This document shows positions 12,846 to 20,560 of a stretch of DNA of 64,000 bases, piece by piece. The DNA lies in contig NZ_JACHEF010000002.1 of assembly GCF_014207355.1 (NCBI RefSeq), forward strand, positions 124,001 to 188,000, given 5' to 3'. The DNA is from Mesorhizobium sangaii. GTDB taxonomy: Bacteria; Pseudomonadota; Alphaproteobacteria; Rhizobiales; Rhizobiaceae. The number at the start of each line of letters is the position of its first letter. The first letter of the stretch is position 1. Made by a program: the position numbers and the translations under genes. The notes under the pieces are model-generated. The model did no database searches, was not told where the DNA came from, and worked only from the letters and a program-made list of their open reading frames with translations.

Positions 12846-14165
12846 TCAAAATCGTTGTGGACTGAAGGGGGCCAGATCCATCGGCGGAGTCTGCCCCAGG
12901 ACGAGATCGCGGATCAACCGTCCGGTGGCTGCCGCCTGGGTCAGGCCGAGATGGCCATGGCCGAAGGCATAGACCACCGGCCGGTTTCCCGACACGCGAC
13001 CTATGACGGGCACCGAATCCGGCAGCGAGGGACGGAACCCCATCCATTCGCGCCCGCCGGCCGGATCGAGCCCCGGCAGGAATTTTTGCGCCTTCTGTAG
13101 CAGCGCCTTCGATCGCGCATAGTTGGGCGGCCTCTCGATGCCGCCGAGTTCGACCGCACCGCCGACGCGAAGGCCCGTTTCGAGCGGCGTGATGACGAAG
13201 CCGTGGCCGGAGAAGATCAGCTGGCGCTTCACGTCGAAGGCAGCCTTCGGCAGCGTCGTGTTGTAGCCGCGCTCGGTCTCCAGCGGAATGCGATCGCCGA
13301 ATTGCCTCGCCAGCAGATGCGACCAGGCGCCGGCGGCGACGACAAGGTGTCGGGCTCGCCTGGTGGTGCCGTCGGCCAGCGTCAATGTCGCGCCATCCTG
13401 ATCCGCGGCGACGCGCTCGATCTGGGCCAACTCAAAGCGTGCACCCCTGGTCTGCGCATACGCCCACACCGCCTTGCCGAGCAGTTTTGGATCGGCGATC
13501 GTCTTCCAGCCCGGCACGAACGTGGCCTTGACGAAGCGCGGCGAGAGCCCAGGCTGCAGGGCTGCAAGTTCATCGCCCTCCACATGGCGAAAGCCAATGT
13601 CGAAGCGCTTCCGCACGGCCCAGCCGGGCAGCGAGGCGCGGAACTCGGCCTCGCTCTCGTAGAGTTCGAGCGAGCCGTCCTCACGCAGCATGCCTCGCGT
13701 GCCGGAGCGATCGAGCAGGCCCATCCATTCGGCTTCGGCAAGCTTCATCATGCCCGCCTGGGCTGTGAGGCTCGCTTCATATTTTGCCGGCGCGCCGGCG
13801 CGCCAGAAGCGGATAAGCCAGGGCAGAAGCTTCGGCAGATAGGCGGGTGGAATGCTGAACGGACCGAGTGGGTCGGCCAGCCATTTCGGCAGCTGCCGGA
13901 TCATGCCCTTGTGCGCCATCGGCAGCACGTCGGAAAAGGCAAAGGCGGCGGCGTTGCCGGAACTCGTTTCCTCGCAAATGCCGGTGCGATCGAAGATCGT
14001 GACCTTGCGCCCCGCCTCGGCAAGACAGGCGGCGGCGCAGATGCCGATGATGCCGCCACCGACGATGGCGATGTCTTCCCCTTCTCCCTGTTCAAGGGGA
14101 GAAGGGGCCTGAGGGGCGGATGAGGGGCGGCGCCCCTCCTCTGTCGACTTGGAATTTGCTTGCAC
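12846..14165 (-). CDS. FAD-dependent D-hydroxyproline (D-amino-acid) dehydrogenase
   Basis: 439 residues of the DadA/GlcD-type FAD oxidoreductase family. The dinucleotide-binding motif is IAIVGGGIIGICAAACLAEA (from residue 32) and the FAD C-terminal motif is YAFGHGHLGLTQAAATGRLI. In this cluster it should oxidise cis-4-hydroxy-D-proline to the pyrroline hydroxycarboxylate. The first about 31 residues are odd: they are read through part of an intergenic repeat (14078-14219), and no ATG or GTG lies between the repeat and the FAD motif. The start is therefore probably GTG 14165, which gives a repeat-derived N-terminus (SSAPQAPSPLEQGEGED). It lies 32 bp upstream of the epimerase on the same strand. 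Confidence 0.88.
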   Translation of the reverse strand: MQANSKSTEEGRRPSSAPQAPSPLEQGEGEDIAIVGGGIIGICAAACLAEAGRKVTIFDRTGICEETSSGNAAAFAFSDVLPMAHKGMIRQLPKWLADPLGPFSIPPAYLPKLLPWLIRFWRAGAPAKYEASLTAQAGMMKLAEAEWMGLLDRSGTRGMLREDGSLELYESEAEFRASLPGWAVRKRFDIGFRHVEGDELAALQPGLSPRFVKATFVPGWKTIADPKLLGKAVWAYAQTRGARFELAQIERVAADQDGATLTLADGTTRRARHLVVAAGAWSHLLARQFGDRIPLETERGYNTTLPKAAFDVKRQLIFSGHGFVITPLETGLRVGGAVELGGIERPPNYARSKALLQKAQKFLPGLDPAGGREWMGFRPSLPDSVPVIGRVSGNRPVVYAFGHGHLGLTQAAATGRLIRDLVLGQTPPMDLAPFSPQRF

Positions 14166-14219
14166 GTAAGCGCTGCCCTCATCCGGCTGCCGGCATCTTC
14201 TCCTCGTGAAGGTGAGAAG
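14078..14219. repeat. Intergenic repeat element overlapping the dehydrogenase 5' end
   Basis: Nested inverted repeats: CCCTTCTCCC/GGGGAGAAGGG (14078-14106), GGCGGATGAGGG pairing with CCCTCATCCGGC (about 14176-14187), and CTTCTCC/GGTGAGAAG at the other end. It resembles the mosaic CTCATCCG/CTTCTCC repeats common in Mesorhizobium. Its left part lies inside the coding frame of the dehydrogenase. Confidence 0.7.
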
Positions 14220-14225
14220 AAAGCC

Positions 14226-15119
14226 TCAGAACTGCGGCAGTGTCGGCCGTACCGCCAGCGCGTCCTTGACGATCCTTTCGACTGCCTTGCGGCGTTCACC
14301 CGACAGCGGCTGGCGCGGCATACGCACGCGGTCATTGGTTTGAATGGCGAACACTTCCGCAAGCTTGATGTTCTGCACCAGATAGGTCGAGACGTCGAGA
14401 TCGAGCAGCGGCCGGAACCAGCGGTAGATGGCGAGCGCCTCTTCGCGGCGGCCCTGCTTCATCAGCTGGTAGATGGCGACGGTCTCGCGCGGAAACGCCG
14501 TGACCAGTCCGGCGACCCAGCCGATGGCGCCGACCGACAGCGCCTCGAAAGCGAGATTGTCGACGCCGGTGAACAGGTCGTAGCGAGTACCCAAGCGATT
14601 GATGATCTCGGTCGAGCGGCGGATGTCGTCGGAGGATTCCTTGATGGCGACGAAGCGCTTGTCCGATGCCAGCTCCTCCATCTGGTCGACGGTGACGTCG
14701 ACGCGGTAGGCGAGCCGGTTGGAGTAGATCATGACCGGAAGGTCGCCAGCCTCCGCGACAGCGCGCAGCGCCGCGACGGTCTCCTCCGCATTGGTGTGAT
14801 AGATCGGGCTCGGCACCACCATCAGGCCGTTGGCGCCTTCCTTGGCAGCGCGGCGCGCAATGCTGGCCGCCTCGCGGGTGCCGGCCTCATTGACCGTCAA
14901 CAGCACCGGCTTCTTGCCGGCGACCTTCTGCGCGGTCTTCAGCACCTCGATCTTCTCGTCAGGCGACAGCATCGGCCCTTCGCCGAGCGACCCACAGACG
15001 ATGATGCCGTCGCAGCCGGCCTCCATCTGCAGGTCGAAGCAGCGCTCCATCTCGGCATGGTCGAGGCGATCGTCGGCGGTGAATTTGGTCGTGACGGCGG
15101 GGAAAACTCCGGTCCACAT
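14226..15119 (-). CDS. DapA-family deaminase, probable pyrroline-4-hydroxy-2-carboxylate deaminase (HypD-like)
   Basis: 297 residues of the Schiff-base aldolase family. The lysine is in VAIKESSDD (Lys160) and the Tyr in VMIYSN. In the hydroxyproline pathway this enzyme makes 2-oxoglutarate semialdehyde. Two ATGs are possible; 15119 (MWTGVFPAVTTKF) is preferred because GGAG lies 8 nt upstream, while for 15125 it would be only 2 nt away. It is first of the minus-strand set deaminase - dehydrogenase - epimerase and faces a divergent GntR gene across palindromic operators. The next pathway enzyme, 2-oxoglutarate semialdehyde dehydrogenase, is not next to it. Confidence 0.88.
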   Translation of the reverse strand: MWTGVFPAVTTKFTADDRLDHAEMERCFDLQMEAGCDGIIVCGSLGEGPMLSPDEKIEVLKTAQKVAGKKPVLLTVNEAGTREAASIARRAAKEGANGLMVVPSPIYHTNAEETVAALRAVAEAGDLPVMIYSNRLAYRVDVTVDQMEELASDKRFVAIKESSDDIRRSTEIINRLGTRYDLFTGVDNLAFEALSVGAIGWVAGLVTAFPRETVAIYQLMKQGRREEALAIYRWFRPLLDLDVSTYLVQNIKLAEVFAIQTNDRVRMPRQPLSGERRKAVERIVKDALAVRPTLPQF

Positions 15120-15133
15120 GGTCATGTCTCCAT

Positions 15134-15145
15134 CTGATATATCAG
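15134..15145. promoter_or_regulatory. Palindromic operator half of the hydroxyproline promoter region
   Basis: CTGATATATCAG, a perfect 12-bp palindrome, is followed by a second GATATATC-like half (GGTATATCTG). It lies 15-26 bp upstream of the deaminase start and shares the GATATATC core with the site at 15190. Confidence 0.65.
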
Positions 15146-15189
15146 TGGTATATCTGCTAGAAAATCACCTGTCAATGCGGAATCTGTTA

Positions 15190-15210
15190 TGATATATCCT
15201 GGATATATCA
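15190..15210. promoter_or_regulatory. Probable GntR operator, 21-bp perfect palindrome
   Basis: TGATATATCC-T-GGATATATCA is a perfect inverted repeat lying immediately before the AGGAG ribosome-binding site of the GntR gene. Binding here would autoregulate the gene; together with 15134-15145 it could control the divergent hydroxyproline genes. Confidence 0.75.
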
Positions 15211-15221
15211 GGAGATCGCCT

Positions 15222-15884
15222 TTGATATCCATGGACTCAAGCGTTGCATTCGAGCCGGCGGCGGCCAAGGCCTACCGCGTGCTCGAGCATATGATCGTCA
15301 CGCTCGAACTGGCCCCCGCGAGCTTCGTCACCGAGGGCGCCCTAATCGAAAGGCTGGCGCTCGGCCGCACGCCGGTGCGCGAGGCAATCCAGCGGCTGGC
15401 CTGGGAAGGGCTGCTCGACGTGCGGCCGCGCGCCGGCATAGCGATCGCTCCGCTGCATCCCGGCGACTGGCTGCGTGTGCTCGATGCGCGTCGCGGCGTC
15501 GAGGTGGTGCTGGCCCGGTCGGCCGCCCGCTTCGTCACGCGCGAAGCCGCCGACATGTTTCACGAAGCAGCCCTGGCCATGCAGAAGGCGGTGATCTCGG
15601 GCAACGTGCTTGCCTTCATCCAGGCCGACAAGGCGCTCGACGAAGCGCTGGCGCTGGCCGCCGACAATCCCTTCGCTGCCCGCCTGGCCGCCCCTCTGCA
15701 GACCCACAGCCGCCGTTTCTGGTTCCGCTACAAGGCCGACACCGGGCTTGCCGAATCGGCCGAGCATCATGTCGCGCTGATCCGCTCGATCCTTGACGGC
15801 GACGAAGAGGCCGCGGCCAAGGATGCCAAGCGGCTGATGGCACTGCTGCGCGGCCACGCCGAGGTGGCCGCTACCCGCCGCTGA
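15222..15884 (+). CDS. GntR-family regulator (FCD domain) of the hydroxyproline genes
   Basis: 220 residues: an N-terminal winged helix (VTEGALIERLALGRTPVREA about residues 36-55) and an all-helical FCD effector domain with metal-ligand type residues. The start is placed at TTG 15222 because AGGAG (15210-15214) lies 7 nt upstream. The in-frame ATG at 15189 lies within the operator, and the ATG at 15231 has a 16-nt gap. It is divergent from the catabolic genes with palindromic sites between, so it is their likely repressor. Confidence 0.88.
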   Translation: MISMDSSVAFEPAAAKAYRVLEHMIVTLELAPASFVTEGALIERLALGRTPVREAIQRLAWEGLLDVRPRAGIAIAPLHPGDWLRVLDARRGVEVVLARSAARFVTREAADMFHEAALAMQKAVISGNVLAFIQADKALDEALALAADNPFAARLAAPLQTHSRRFWFRYKADTGLAESAEHHVALIRSILDGDEEAAAKDAKRLMALLRGHAEVAATRR

Positions 15885-15893
15885 TCGGGCGGT

Positions 15894-16211
15894 TCAGATC
15901 CCTTGCGCCGTCGCGGTGACGGAGACGGTATTCTCCCATCCATCACCGGTCGCGAAGATGCAGCTTCGGCCTTGCACGTCGGTCACCAGCATGGTCCATG
16001 TCCCACTTGCCGAGACATAGATCTCGACAATGGCGGCTTGCCCGACCACACCGTAGCCGATCTGCTTTTGCTGGAAGGCCTGCGCCAGTCCCGCGACAAG
16101 GTCGCTGTGGCCACCGCAGATGAATTGCGCCTGTGCCGACAGTGTCGACAGCGCCAGCGCGGTGCCGATCACGGCCATCCTGATCCATCGAAACGAAAAT
16201 TTGTGTGCCAT
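15894..16211 (-). CDS. Small secreted protein, unknown function
   Basis: 105 residues with a clear signal peptide (MAHKFSFRWIRMAVIGTALA, cleavage expected after AQA). The mature part of about 77 residues has two cysteines (ICGGHSDL and RSCIFATGDGWE) and ends in a beta-rich segment (AAIVEIYVSASGTWTMLVTD). Similar small exported proteins are known in rhizobia but have no assigned role. The gene converges with the GntR gene (9 bp gap), and AAGGAGGTG lies just upstream of the ATG at 16211. Confidence 0.75.
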   Translation of the reverse strand: MAHKFSFRWIRMAVIGTALALSTLSAQAQFICGGHSDLVAGLAQAFQQKQIGYGVVGQAAIVEIYVSASGTWTMLVTDVQGRSCIFATGDGWENTVSVTATAQGI

Positions 16212-16441
16212 TTGGCACCTCCTTCGCCTTCACGATCCGGCAAAGGTAGGCACATGGACAGCCTCGTTATGCCGGAGCGTTCCAGGCCGGGTCCGACGTC
16301 TTCATCACGTCACTCCTTCTGGTTTCCGGTCTGTCGTCAGGGAATTCTTATCACATTCCCTGGATTCGATATGGTGAGGTCCCGAACCGAAAACAAGCAG
16401 CATCTCAGCCCTGGCGGCGCGCCGTGCGGCTTCGATCCGCG

Positions 16442-16855
16442 TCAGGTTTCCACGCGGTCGCGAAGCGCCGCCCATTTCAGCAGGGCGTCGAGAGCCGGAC
16501 ATAGCGCCTGCCCCCAATCGGTCAGGCGGTACTCGACTTTCGGCGGCACCTGATGATGCACGATGCGGCGCACGATCCCGTCGGCTTCCATCTGCCTCAG
16601 TTGTTGAATCAACATCTTCTGCGAGATCGCCGGGATCGCCCGTTCGAGATCGGAAAAGCGCAGCACCTTGCCGCCGAACAGGTGAAACAGGATCACCAGC
16701 TTCCAGCGGCCTTCAAGGATGCGCAGCACATTTTCCACGCCGCTCGCCGCCGACACCGGCGTCAGCGCCTCAACCTTGCTTTCGGGAGCAACCTTACTTT
16801 CGGGCCCTGCCTTACTTTCGGGTAAGTACCTTACTTTTTCGTCGGTTCTTGTCAT
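16442..16855 (-). CDS. HxlR-family regulator with hexapeptide repeats
   Basis: 137 residues. The C-terminal 95 residues are a winged helix of the HxlR family (ILEGRWKLVILFHLFGGKVL, FSDLERAIPAISQKMLIQQL). The N-terminus is unusual: three copies of a PESKvx hexapeptide (residues about 12-28) encoded by an 18-bp tandem repeat. The ATG at 16855 is chosen because longer readings only run into the 5' leader of the divergent gene. It is divergent from a SnoaL-like gene, which it may control; HxlR proteins often respond to reactive aldehydes or quinones. Confidence 0.86.
   Translation of the reverse strand: MTRTDEKVRYLPESKAGPESKVAPESKVEALTPVSAASGVENVLRILEGRWKLVILFHLFGGKVLRFSDLERAIPAISQKMLIQQLRQMEADGIVRRIVHHQVPPKVEYRLTDWGQALCPALDALLKWAALRDRVET
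16773..16840 (-). repeat. 18-bp tandem repeat in the hxlR 5' end
   Basis: Units of 18 bp (cores CCTTACTTTCGGG) begin at 16773, 16791 and 16809, with a fourth partial copy at 16827. They are in frame and encode the PESKvx repeats. Confidence 0.8.
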
Positions 16856-16939
16856 TTTTTCAGCATATCTCAATTTAGGAGCCGGACAAGGCCGCGGACC
16901 TTCGCGTCTACGGCAGGACCTGGAACCGGAGACGAAACC

Positions 16940-17269
16940 ATGACCGCAAAACTTCCGCAGCCGCTGACAGACTATTTTGCCGCCAAGAACAGGCACGACA
17001 TCGACGCGATGCTCGTGCCCTTCTCGCCGGACGCCACGGTCAGGGACGAAGGTGAAACTCGTCAGGGTTCGGCCGCCATCCGCGACTGGATGGAAGCAAC
17101 GACAAGCAAATACCGGGTGACCGTTGAGGTCGTCGACGCGACGGTCAATGGCGACACATGGCGGATCGCAGGCATCGTGTCAGGCAATTTCCCCGGCAGC
17201 CCGGCGACGCTGCACTACAACTTCACACTGGCCGACGGCCGGATCACGCGGCTGGAGATCGGTGCATGA
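16940..17269 (+). CDS. SnoaL-like / NTF2-fold small enzyme or binding protein
   Basis: 109 residues with the SnoaL-like pattern: an N-terminal helix (LTDYFAAKNRHDIDAMLVPF), SPDATVRDEGETRQGSAAIR and a beta-sheet end (LHYNFTLADGRITRLEIG). This cone-shaped fold houses many unrelated reactions, so no activity can be named. CGGAG-like sequence (CCGGAGACGAAACC) precedes the ATG at 16940. The divergent HxlR gene 84 bp away suggests a stress-inducible pair. Confidence 0.85.
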   Translation: MTAKLPQPLTDYFAAKNRHDIDAMLVPFSPDATVRDEGETRQGSAAIRDWMEATTSKYRVTVEVVDATVNGDTWRIAGIVSGNFPGSPATLHYNFTLADGRITRLEIGA

Positions 17270-17369
17270 CCATCCCCGGGGAAATTCCCGGTCGACGATC
17301 AGGAATTTGCTAGGTTGCGGAGATTCCTTGTTCCGGACCGGTGCCATTCTGACCGTATGAATCCAACGC

Positions 17370-17397
17370 AAAAAGGGCGCGACCATGCCGCGCCCCT
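17370..17397 (-). terminator. Terminator of mmsA
   Basis: A 7-bp GC stem GGGCGCG/CGCGCCC (17375-17381 with 17389-17395) is followed on the minus strand by TTTTT, about 24 bp after the mmsA stop codon. Confidence 0.85.
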
Positions 17398-17420
17398 TCC
17401 TGTGAAATAGCTGTCGGATT

Positions 17421-18917
17421 TCAGTTCATCGTCGGGATGACGAATTCCGCACCGTCCTTGATGCCGGACGGCCAGCGCGAGGTGACCGTCTTGGTCTTGG
17501 TGTAGAAGCGGAATGCGTCCGGGCCATGCTGGTTGAGGTCGCCGAAGGAGGACGCCTTCCACCCGCCGAAGGTGTAGTAGGCAATCGGCACCGGGATCGG
17601 CACGTTGACGCCGACCATGCCGACCTGGACCCGCGAGGCGAAGTCGCGCGCCGCGTCACCGTCACGGGTGAAGATGGCGACGCCGTTGCCCATCTCGTGG
17701 TCGTTGGCGAGCTTGATCGCGCTCTCATAGGTCGGCGCCCGCACCACCGAGAGCACCGGACCGAAGATCTCTTCCTTGTAGATGCGCATGTCTGATGTGA
17801 CGTTGTCGAACAGGCAGCCGCCCATATAGTAGCCATCCTCGTAGCCCTGCATCGAGAACCCGCGGCCGTCGACGACCAGCTTGGCGCCTTCCTTGACACC
17901 GGTATCGACGTAGCCCTTGACGCGCTCCAGCGCCTGCGCCGTCACCAGCGGGCCGAAATCGGCCGAAGAATCGGTCGAAGGTCCGACCTTCAGGCTTTCG
18001 ACGCGCGGGATCAGCTTTTCCATCAGCCGGTTGGCGGTGTCGTTGCCGACCGGGACAGCCACCGAGATCGCCATGCAGCGCTCGCCGGCCGAGCCGTAGC
18101 CGGCGCCGATCAGCGCATCGACGGTCTGGTCCATGTCGGCATCGGGCATGATGATCATGTGGTTCTTGGCGCCGCCGAAGCACTGCACGCGCTTGCCGGC
18201 GGCGGTGCCGCGCGAATAGATGTAGTGGGCGATTGGCGTCGAGCCGACAAAGCCGATGGCCTTGATGTCGGGATCGTCGAGGATGGCATCGACCACATCC
18301 TTGTCGCCATTGACGACGTTGAGGATGCCTGCCGGCAGGCCGGCTTCGATGAACAGCTCGGCGATGCGCATCGGCACGCCCGGGTCGCGCTCCGACGGCT
18401 TCAGGATGAAGGCGTTGCCGCAGGCGATGGCCGGCGCGATCTTCCACAGCGGGATCATCGCCGGGAAGTTGAACGGCGTGATGCCGGCGACGACACCGAG
18501 CGGCTGACGCATCGAATAGACGTCGATGCCGGGGCCGGCACCGTCGGTGAATTCGCCCTTCATCATATGCGGTGCACCGATGCAGACCTCGACCACTTCG
18601 AGCCCGCGCTGGATGTCGCCCTTGGCATCCGCGATGGTCTTGCCATGCTCGCGCGCCAGGATATCGGCCAGCTCGTCATAGTCGCGGGCGACGAGTTCGA
18701 GGAACTTCATCAGCACGCGCACGCGGCGCTGCGGGTTGGTTGCCGCCCATTTGGGCTGTGCCGCCTTGGCATTTTCGACCGCCGCGCGCAGTTCCGCCTG
18801 CGAAGCCAGCGCCACCGTGCCGCGCACGGAGCCGTCCATCGGCTGCATGACATCCTGCTTGCGGCCGCTGGTCCCGGCGACATGCTTGCCGCCGATGAAA
18901 TGACCGTAGTCGATCAT
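17421..18917 (-). CDS. mmsA: Methylmalonate-semialdehyde dehydrogenase (CoA-acylating)
   Basis: 498 residues, normal for MmsA/IolA. It oxidises methylmalonate or malonate semialdehyde to propionyl- or acetyl-CoA in valine and inositol breakdown. The catalytic Cys281 lies in SAGERCMAISVAVP, and the family's TPFNFPAMIPLW and KPSERDPG motifs are present; the usual general-base Glu of other aldehyde dehydrogenases is replaced in the CFGGAKNHM segment, as in CoA-acylating members. GGGAG lies 8 nt before ATG 18917. No valine or inositol genes adjoin it; a divergent LysR gene is the likely regulator. Confidence 0.95.
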   Translation of the reverse strand: MIDYGHFIGGKHVAGTSGRKQDVMQPMDGSVRGTVALASQAELRAAVENAKAAQPKWAATNPQRRVRVLMKFLELVARDYDELADILAREHGKTIADAKGDIQRGLEVVEVCIGAPHMMKGEFTDGAGPGIDVYSMRQPLGVVAGITPFNFPAMIPLWKIAPAIACGNAFILKPSERDPGVPMRIAELFIEAGLPAGILNVVNGDKDVVDAILDDPDIKAIGFVGSTPIAHYIYSRGTAAGKRVQCFGGAKNHMIIMPDADMDQTVDALIGAGYGSAGERCMAISVAVPVGNDTANRLMEKLIPRVESLKVGPSTDSSADFGPLVTAQALERVKGYVDTGVKEGAKLVVDGRGFSMQGYEDGYYMGGCLFDNVTSDMRIYKEEIFGPVLSVVRAPTYESAIKLANDHEMGNGVAIFTRDGDAARDFASRVQVGMVGVNVPIPVPIAYYTFGGWKASSFGDLNQHGPDAFRFYTKTKTVTSRWPSGIKDGAEFVIPTMN

Positions 18918-19121
18918 GATTTCTCTCCCTGGGTTTGTGATGGCGCATTGTCCGCCTTTGCCCGACGGATGGCAACGCGAGCCAGAACGCAACCGTTGTG
19001 CAGAAAGTAGATAGCGGTTGACGGGAGGGCATCAATTCTCGCAAATGATCGGGTGCAATTGCTGCTGTACGGATTGAGAGATTGAGTTCCACAGCGCTCA
19101 TCATTGGATCGGACCATCCCC

Positions 19122-20003
19122 ATGAACTGGGATGACGTCCGCATCTTCCTGGCCGTAGCGCGCGCCGGCCAGATCCTCGGCGCCGCCAGGCGGCTGGAGC
19201 TCAACCATGCCACCGTCTCGCGCCGTATCGCCGCACTCGAGGATGCGCTGCGGACAAAGCTGTTTCGCCGGTTGACCACCGGCAGCGAACTGACGCCGGC
19301 CGGCGAGCGCTTTCTCGACATTGCAGAGCGCATGGAAGGCGACATGATCGCCGCGCGTTCGACCGTCGCCGGCGAGGGTGACGACGTCTCAGGCACGGTG
19401 CGCATCGGCGCGCCGGACGGGTTTGGCGTCGCCTTCCTGGCCGAGCGTCTCGGCGTACTGACGGCGCTGCACCGCGAACTGACGATCCAGCTTGTGCCGG
19501 TGCCGCGCTCCTTCTCCCTGTCGCGCCGCGAAGCGGACATCGCCATCACCGTCGAGCGGCCGACGGAGGGGCGGCTGGTGGCGGGAAAGCTAGTCGACTA
19601 TTCGCTCGGCCTGTTTGCCTCGCGCGCCTATGCCGAGGCGTATGGCTTGCCCAAAACAGCCGCCGAGCTTGGACAGCACACGCTCATCGGCTATGTGCCG
19701 GACCTGATCGTCAGCCCCTCGCTCGACTATGCGGCCGAGTTCAGCCCGGACTGGCGCACCAGCTTCGCCATCTCCTCGGCGCTCGGCCAGGCCGAAGCGG
19801 TGCGCTCGGGCGCCGGCATCGGCATCCTGCATACCTTCGTCGCCCGCTCGATGCCGGAACTGGTACCCGTCGACGTTGTCGCACCCATCCGCCGCGCCTA
19901 TTGGCTGGTCTATCACGAATCGGTTCGGCCGCTGCGCCGCGTCCAGATCGTCGCCAGCTTCATCACCAAGGCGGTGGAGCGGGAGAGAAGCCTGTTCGTT
20001 TAG
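19122..20003 (+). CDS. LysR-family regulator divergent from mmsA
   Basis: 293 residues. It has an N-terminal winged helix (WDDVRIFLAVARAGQILGAA, NHATVSRRIAALEDAL) and an effector domain (VRIGAPDGFGVAFLAERLGV). ATG 19122 is preferred over an in-frame TTG at 19104; the ribosome-binding site is weak. The gene faces mmsA across about 200 bp, and LysR regulators next to mmsA are common, so control of mmsA is the simplest inference. It ends 113 bp before the lipoprotein pair. Confidence 0.88.
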   Translation: MNWDDVRIFLAVARAGQILGAARRLELNHATVSRRIAALEDALRTKLFRRLTTGSELTPAGERFLDIAERMEGDMIAARSTVAGEGDDVSGTVRIGAPDGFGVAFLAERLGVLTALHRELTIQLVPVPRSFSLSRREADIAITVERPTEGRLVAGKLVDYSLGLFASRAYAEAYGLPKTAAELGQHTLIGYVPDLIVSPSLDYAAEFSPDWRTSFAISSALGQAEAVRSGAGIGILHTFVARSMPELVPVDVVAPIRRAYWLVYHESVRPLRRVQIVASFITKAVERERSLFV

Positions 20004-20116
20004 ACACGCCGCCTTTTCCTTGCCACAAAACCGGCCAGTGTGGCATCAGGCGTGCAGTCGCCGCCACGGGCCGGTCGCCTGGTGGGAAATCTTTCAGAAA
20101 GCTGGCGCGGATAGAC

Positions 20117-20560
20117 ATGCGAGCCGTTCTTGCCATCTTGCCGCTGCTCTTCCTTTCCGCATGCGCCAATCCATGGACCAAGGTGCCGGAGGCCGACCTG
20201 CCCAAGCCGATCCGCTATGCCATGGCGCGCCCCTCGCCTTTCGTCTTCGGCAACTATTGCGGCCCCGGCACCCGTACCGGCGACCTGTCGGCGCGGCCGG
20301 TCGACCACCTCGACGCAGCCTGCCGGATCCATGATGCCTGCTACATCGCCCGCCACAATCATTGCGACTGCGATGGTGCCCTTGTCGCCTCGGCGAAAAC
20401 GATACGCGACGACAAGACAGCGCCCCGCAAGATGCGCGGCGAGGCAGAGCTGCTGATCGCCACTTTCGCCATCCCCGTCTGCAAGGTATTCCCGCAAGGC
20501 TTCATGCCGCCGCGCGACCCGGCACAACTGAGCGTCCTGAAGGCCGGGGCGACCGGGTGA
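20117..20560 (+). CDS. Lipoprotein with phospholipase A2-type motif
   Basis: 147 residues. A lipoprotein signal (LLFLSAC, Cys16 lipidated) anchors it to the membrane. The mature part has the phospholipase A2 family pattern: a calcium-loop-like NYCGPGT (residues 46-52), then CRIHDACY with His72-Asp73 and paired cysteines (Cys69, Cys75, Cys83, Cys85). In true secreted PLA2s the His-Asp pair activates water and binds calcium. The stop overlaps the GTG start of a phospholipase-D-like gene (GTGA), so the two are probably made together. Catalysis is predicted from motif only; the rest of the fold is divergent. Confidence 0.72.
   Translation: MRAVLAILPLLFLSACANPWTKVPEADLPKPIRYAMARPSPFVFGNYCGPGTRTGDLSARPVDHLDAACRIHDACYIARHNHCDCDGALVASAKTIRDDKTAPRKMRGEAELLIATFAIPVCKVFPQGFMPPRDPAQLSVLKAGATG

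Noticed and set aside
16258..16306. Tiny minus-strand frame with a good ribosome-binding site (MKTSDPAWNAPA)
   Set aside because: AAGGAG and ATG are well placed, but a 12-residue product with no downstream attenuator hairpin or regulatory residues is not enough to call a leader peptide.
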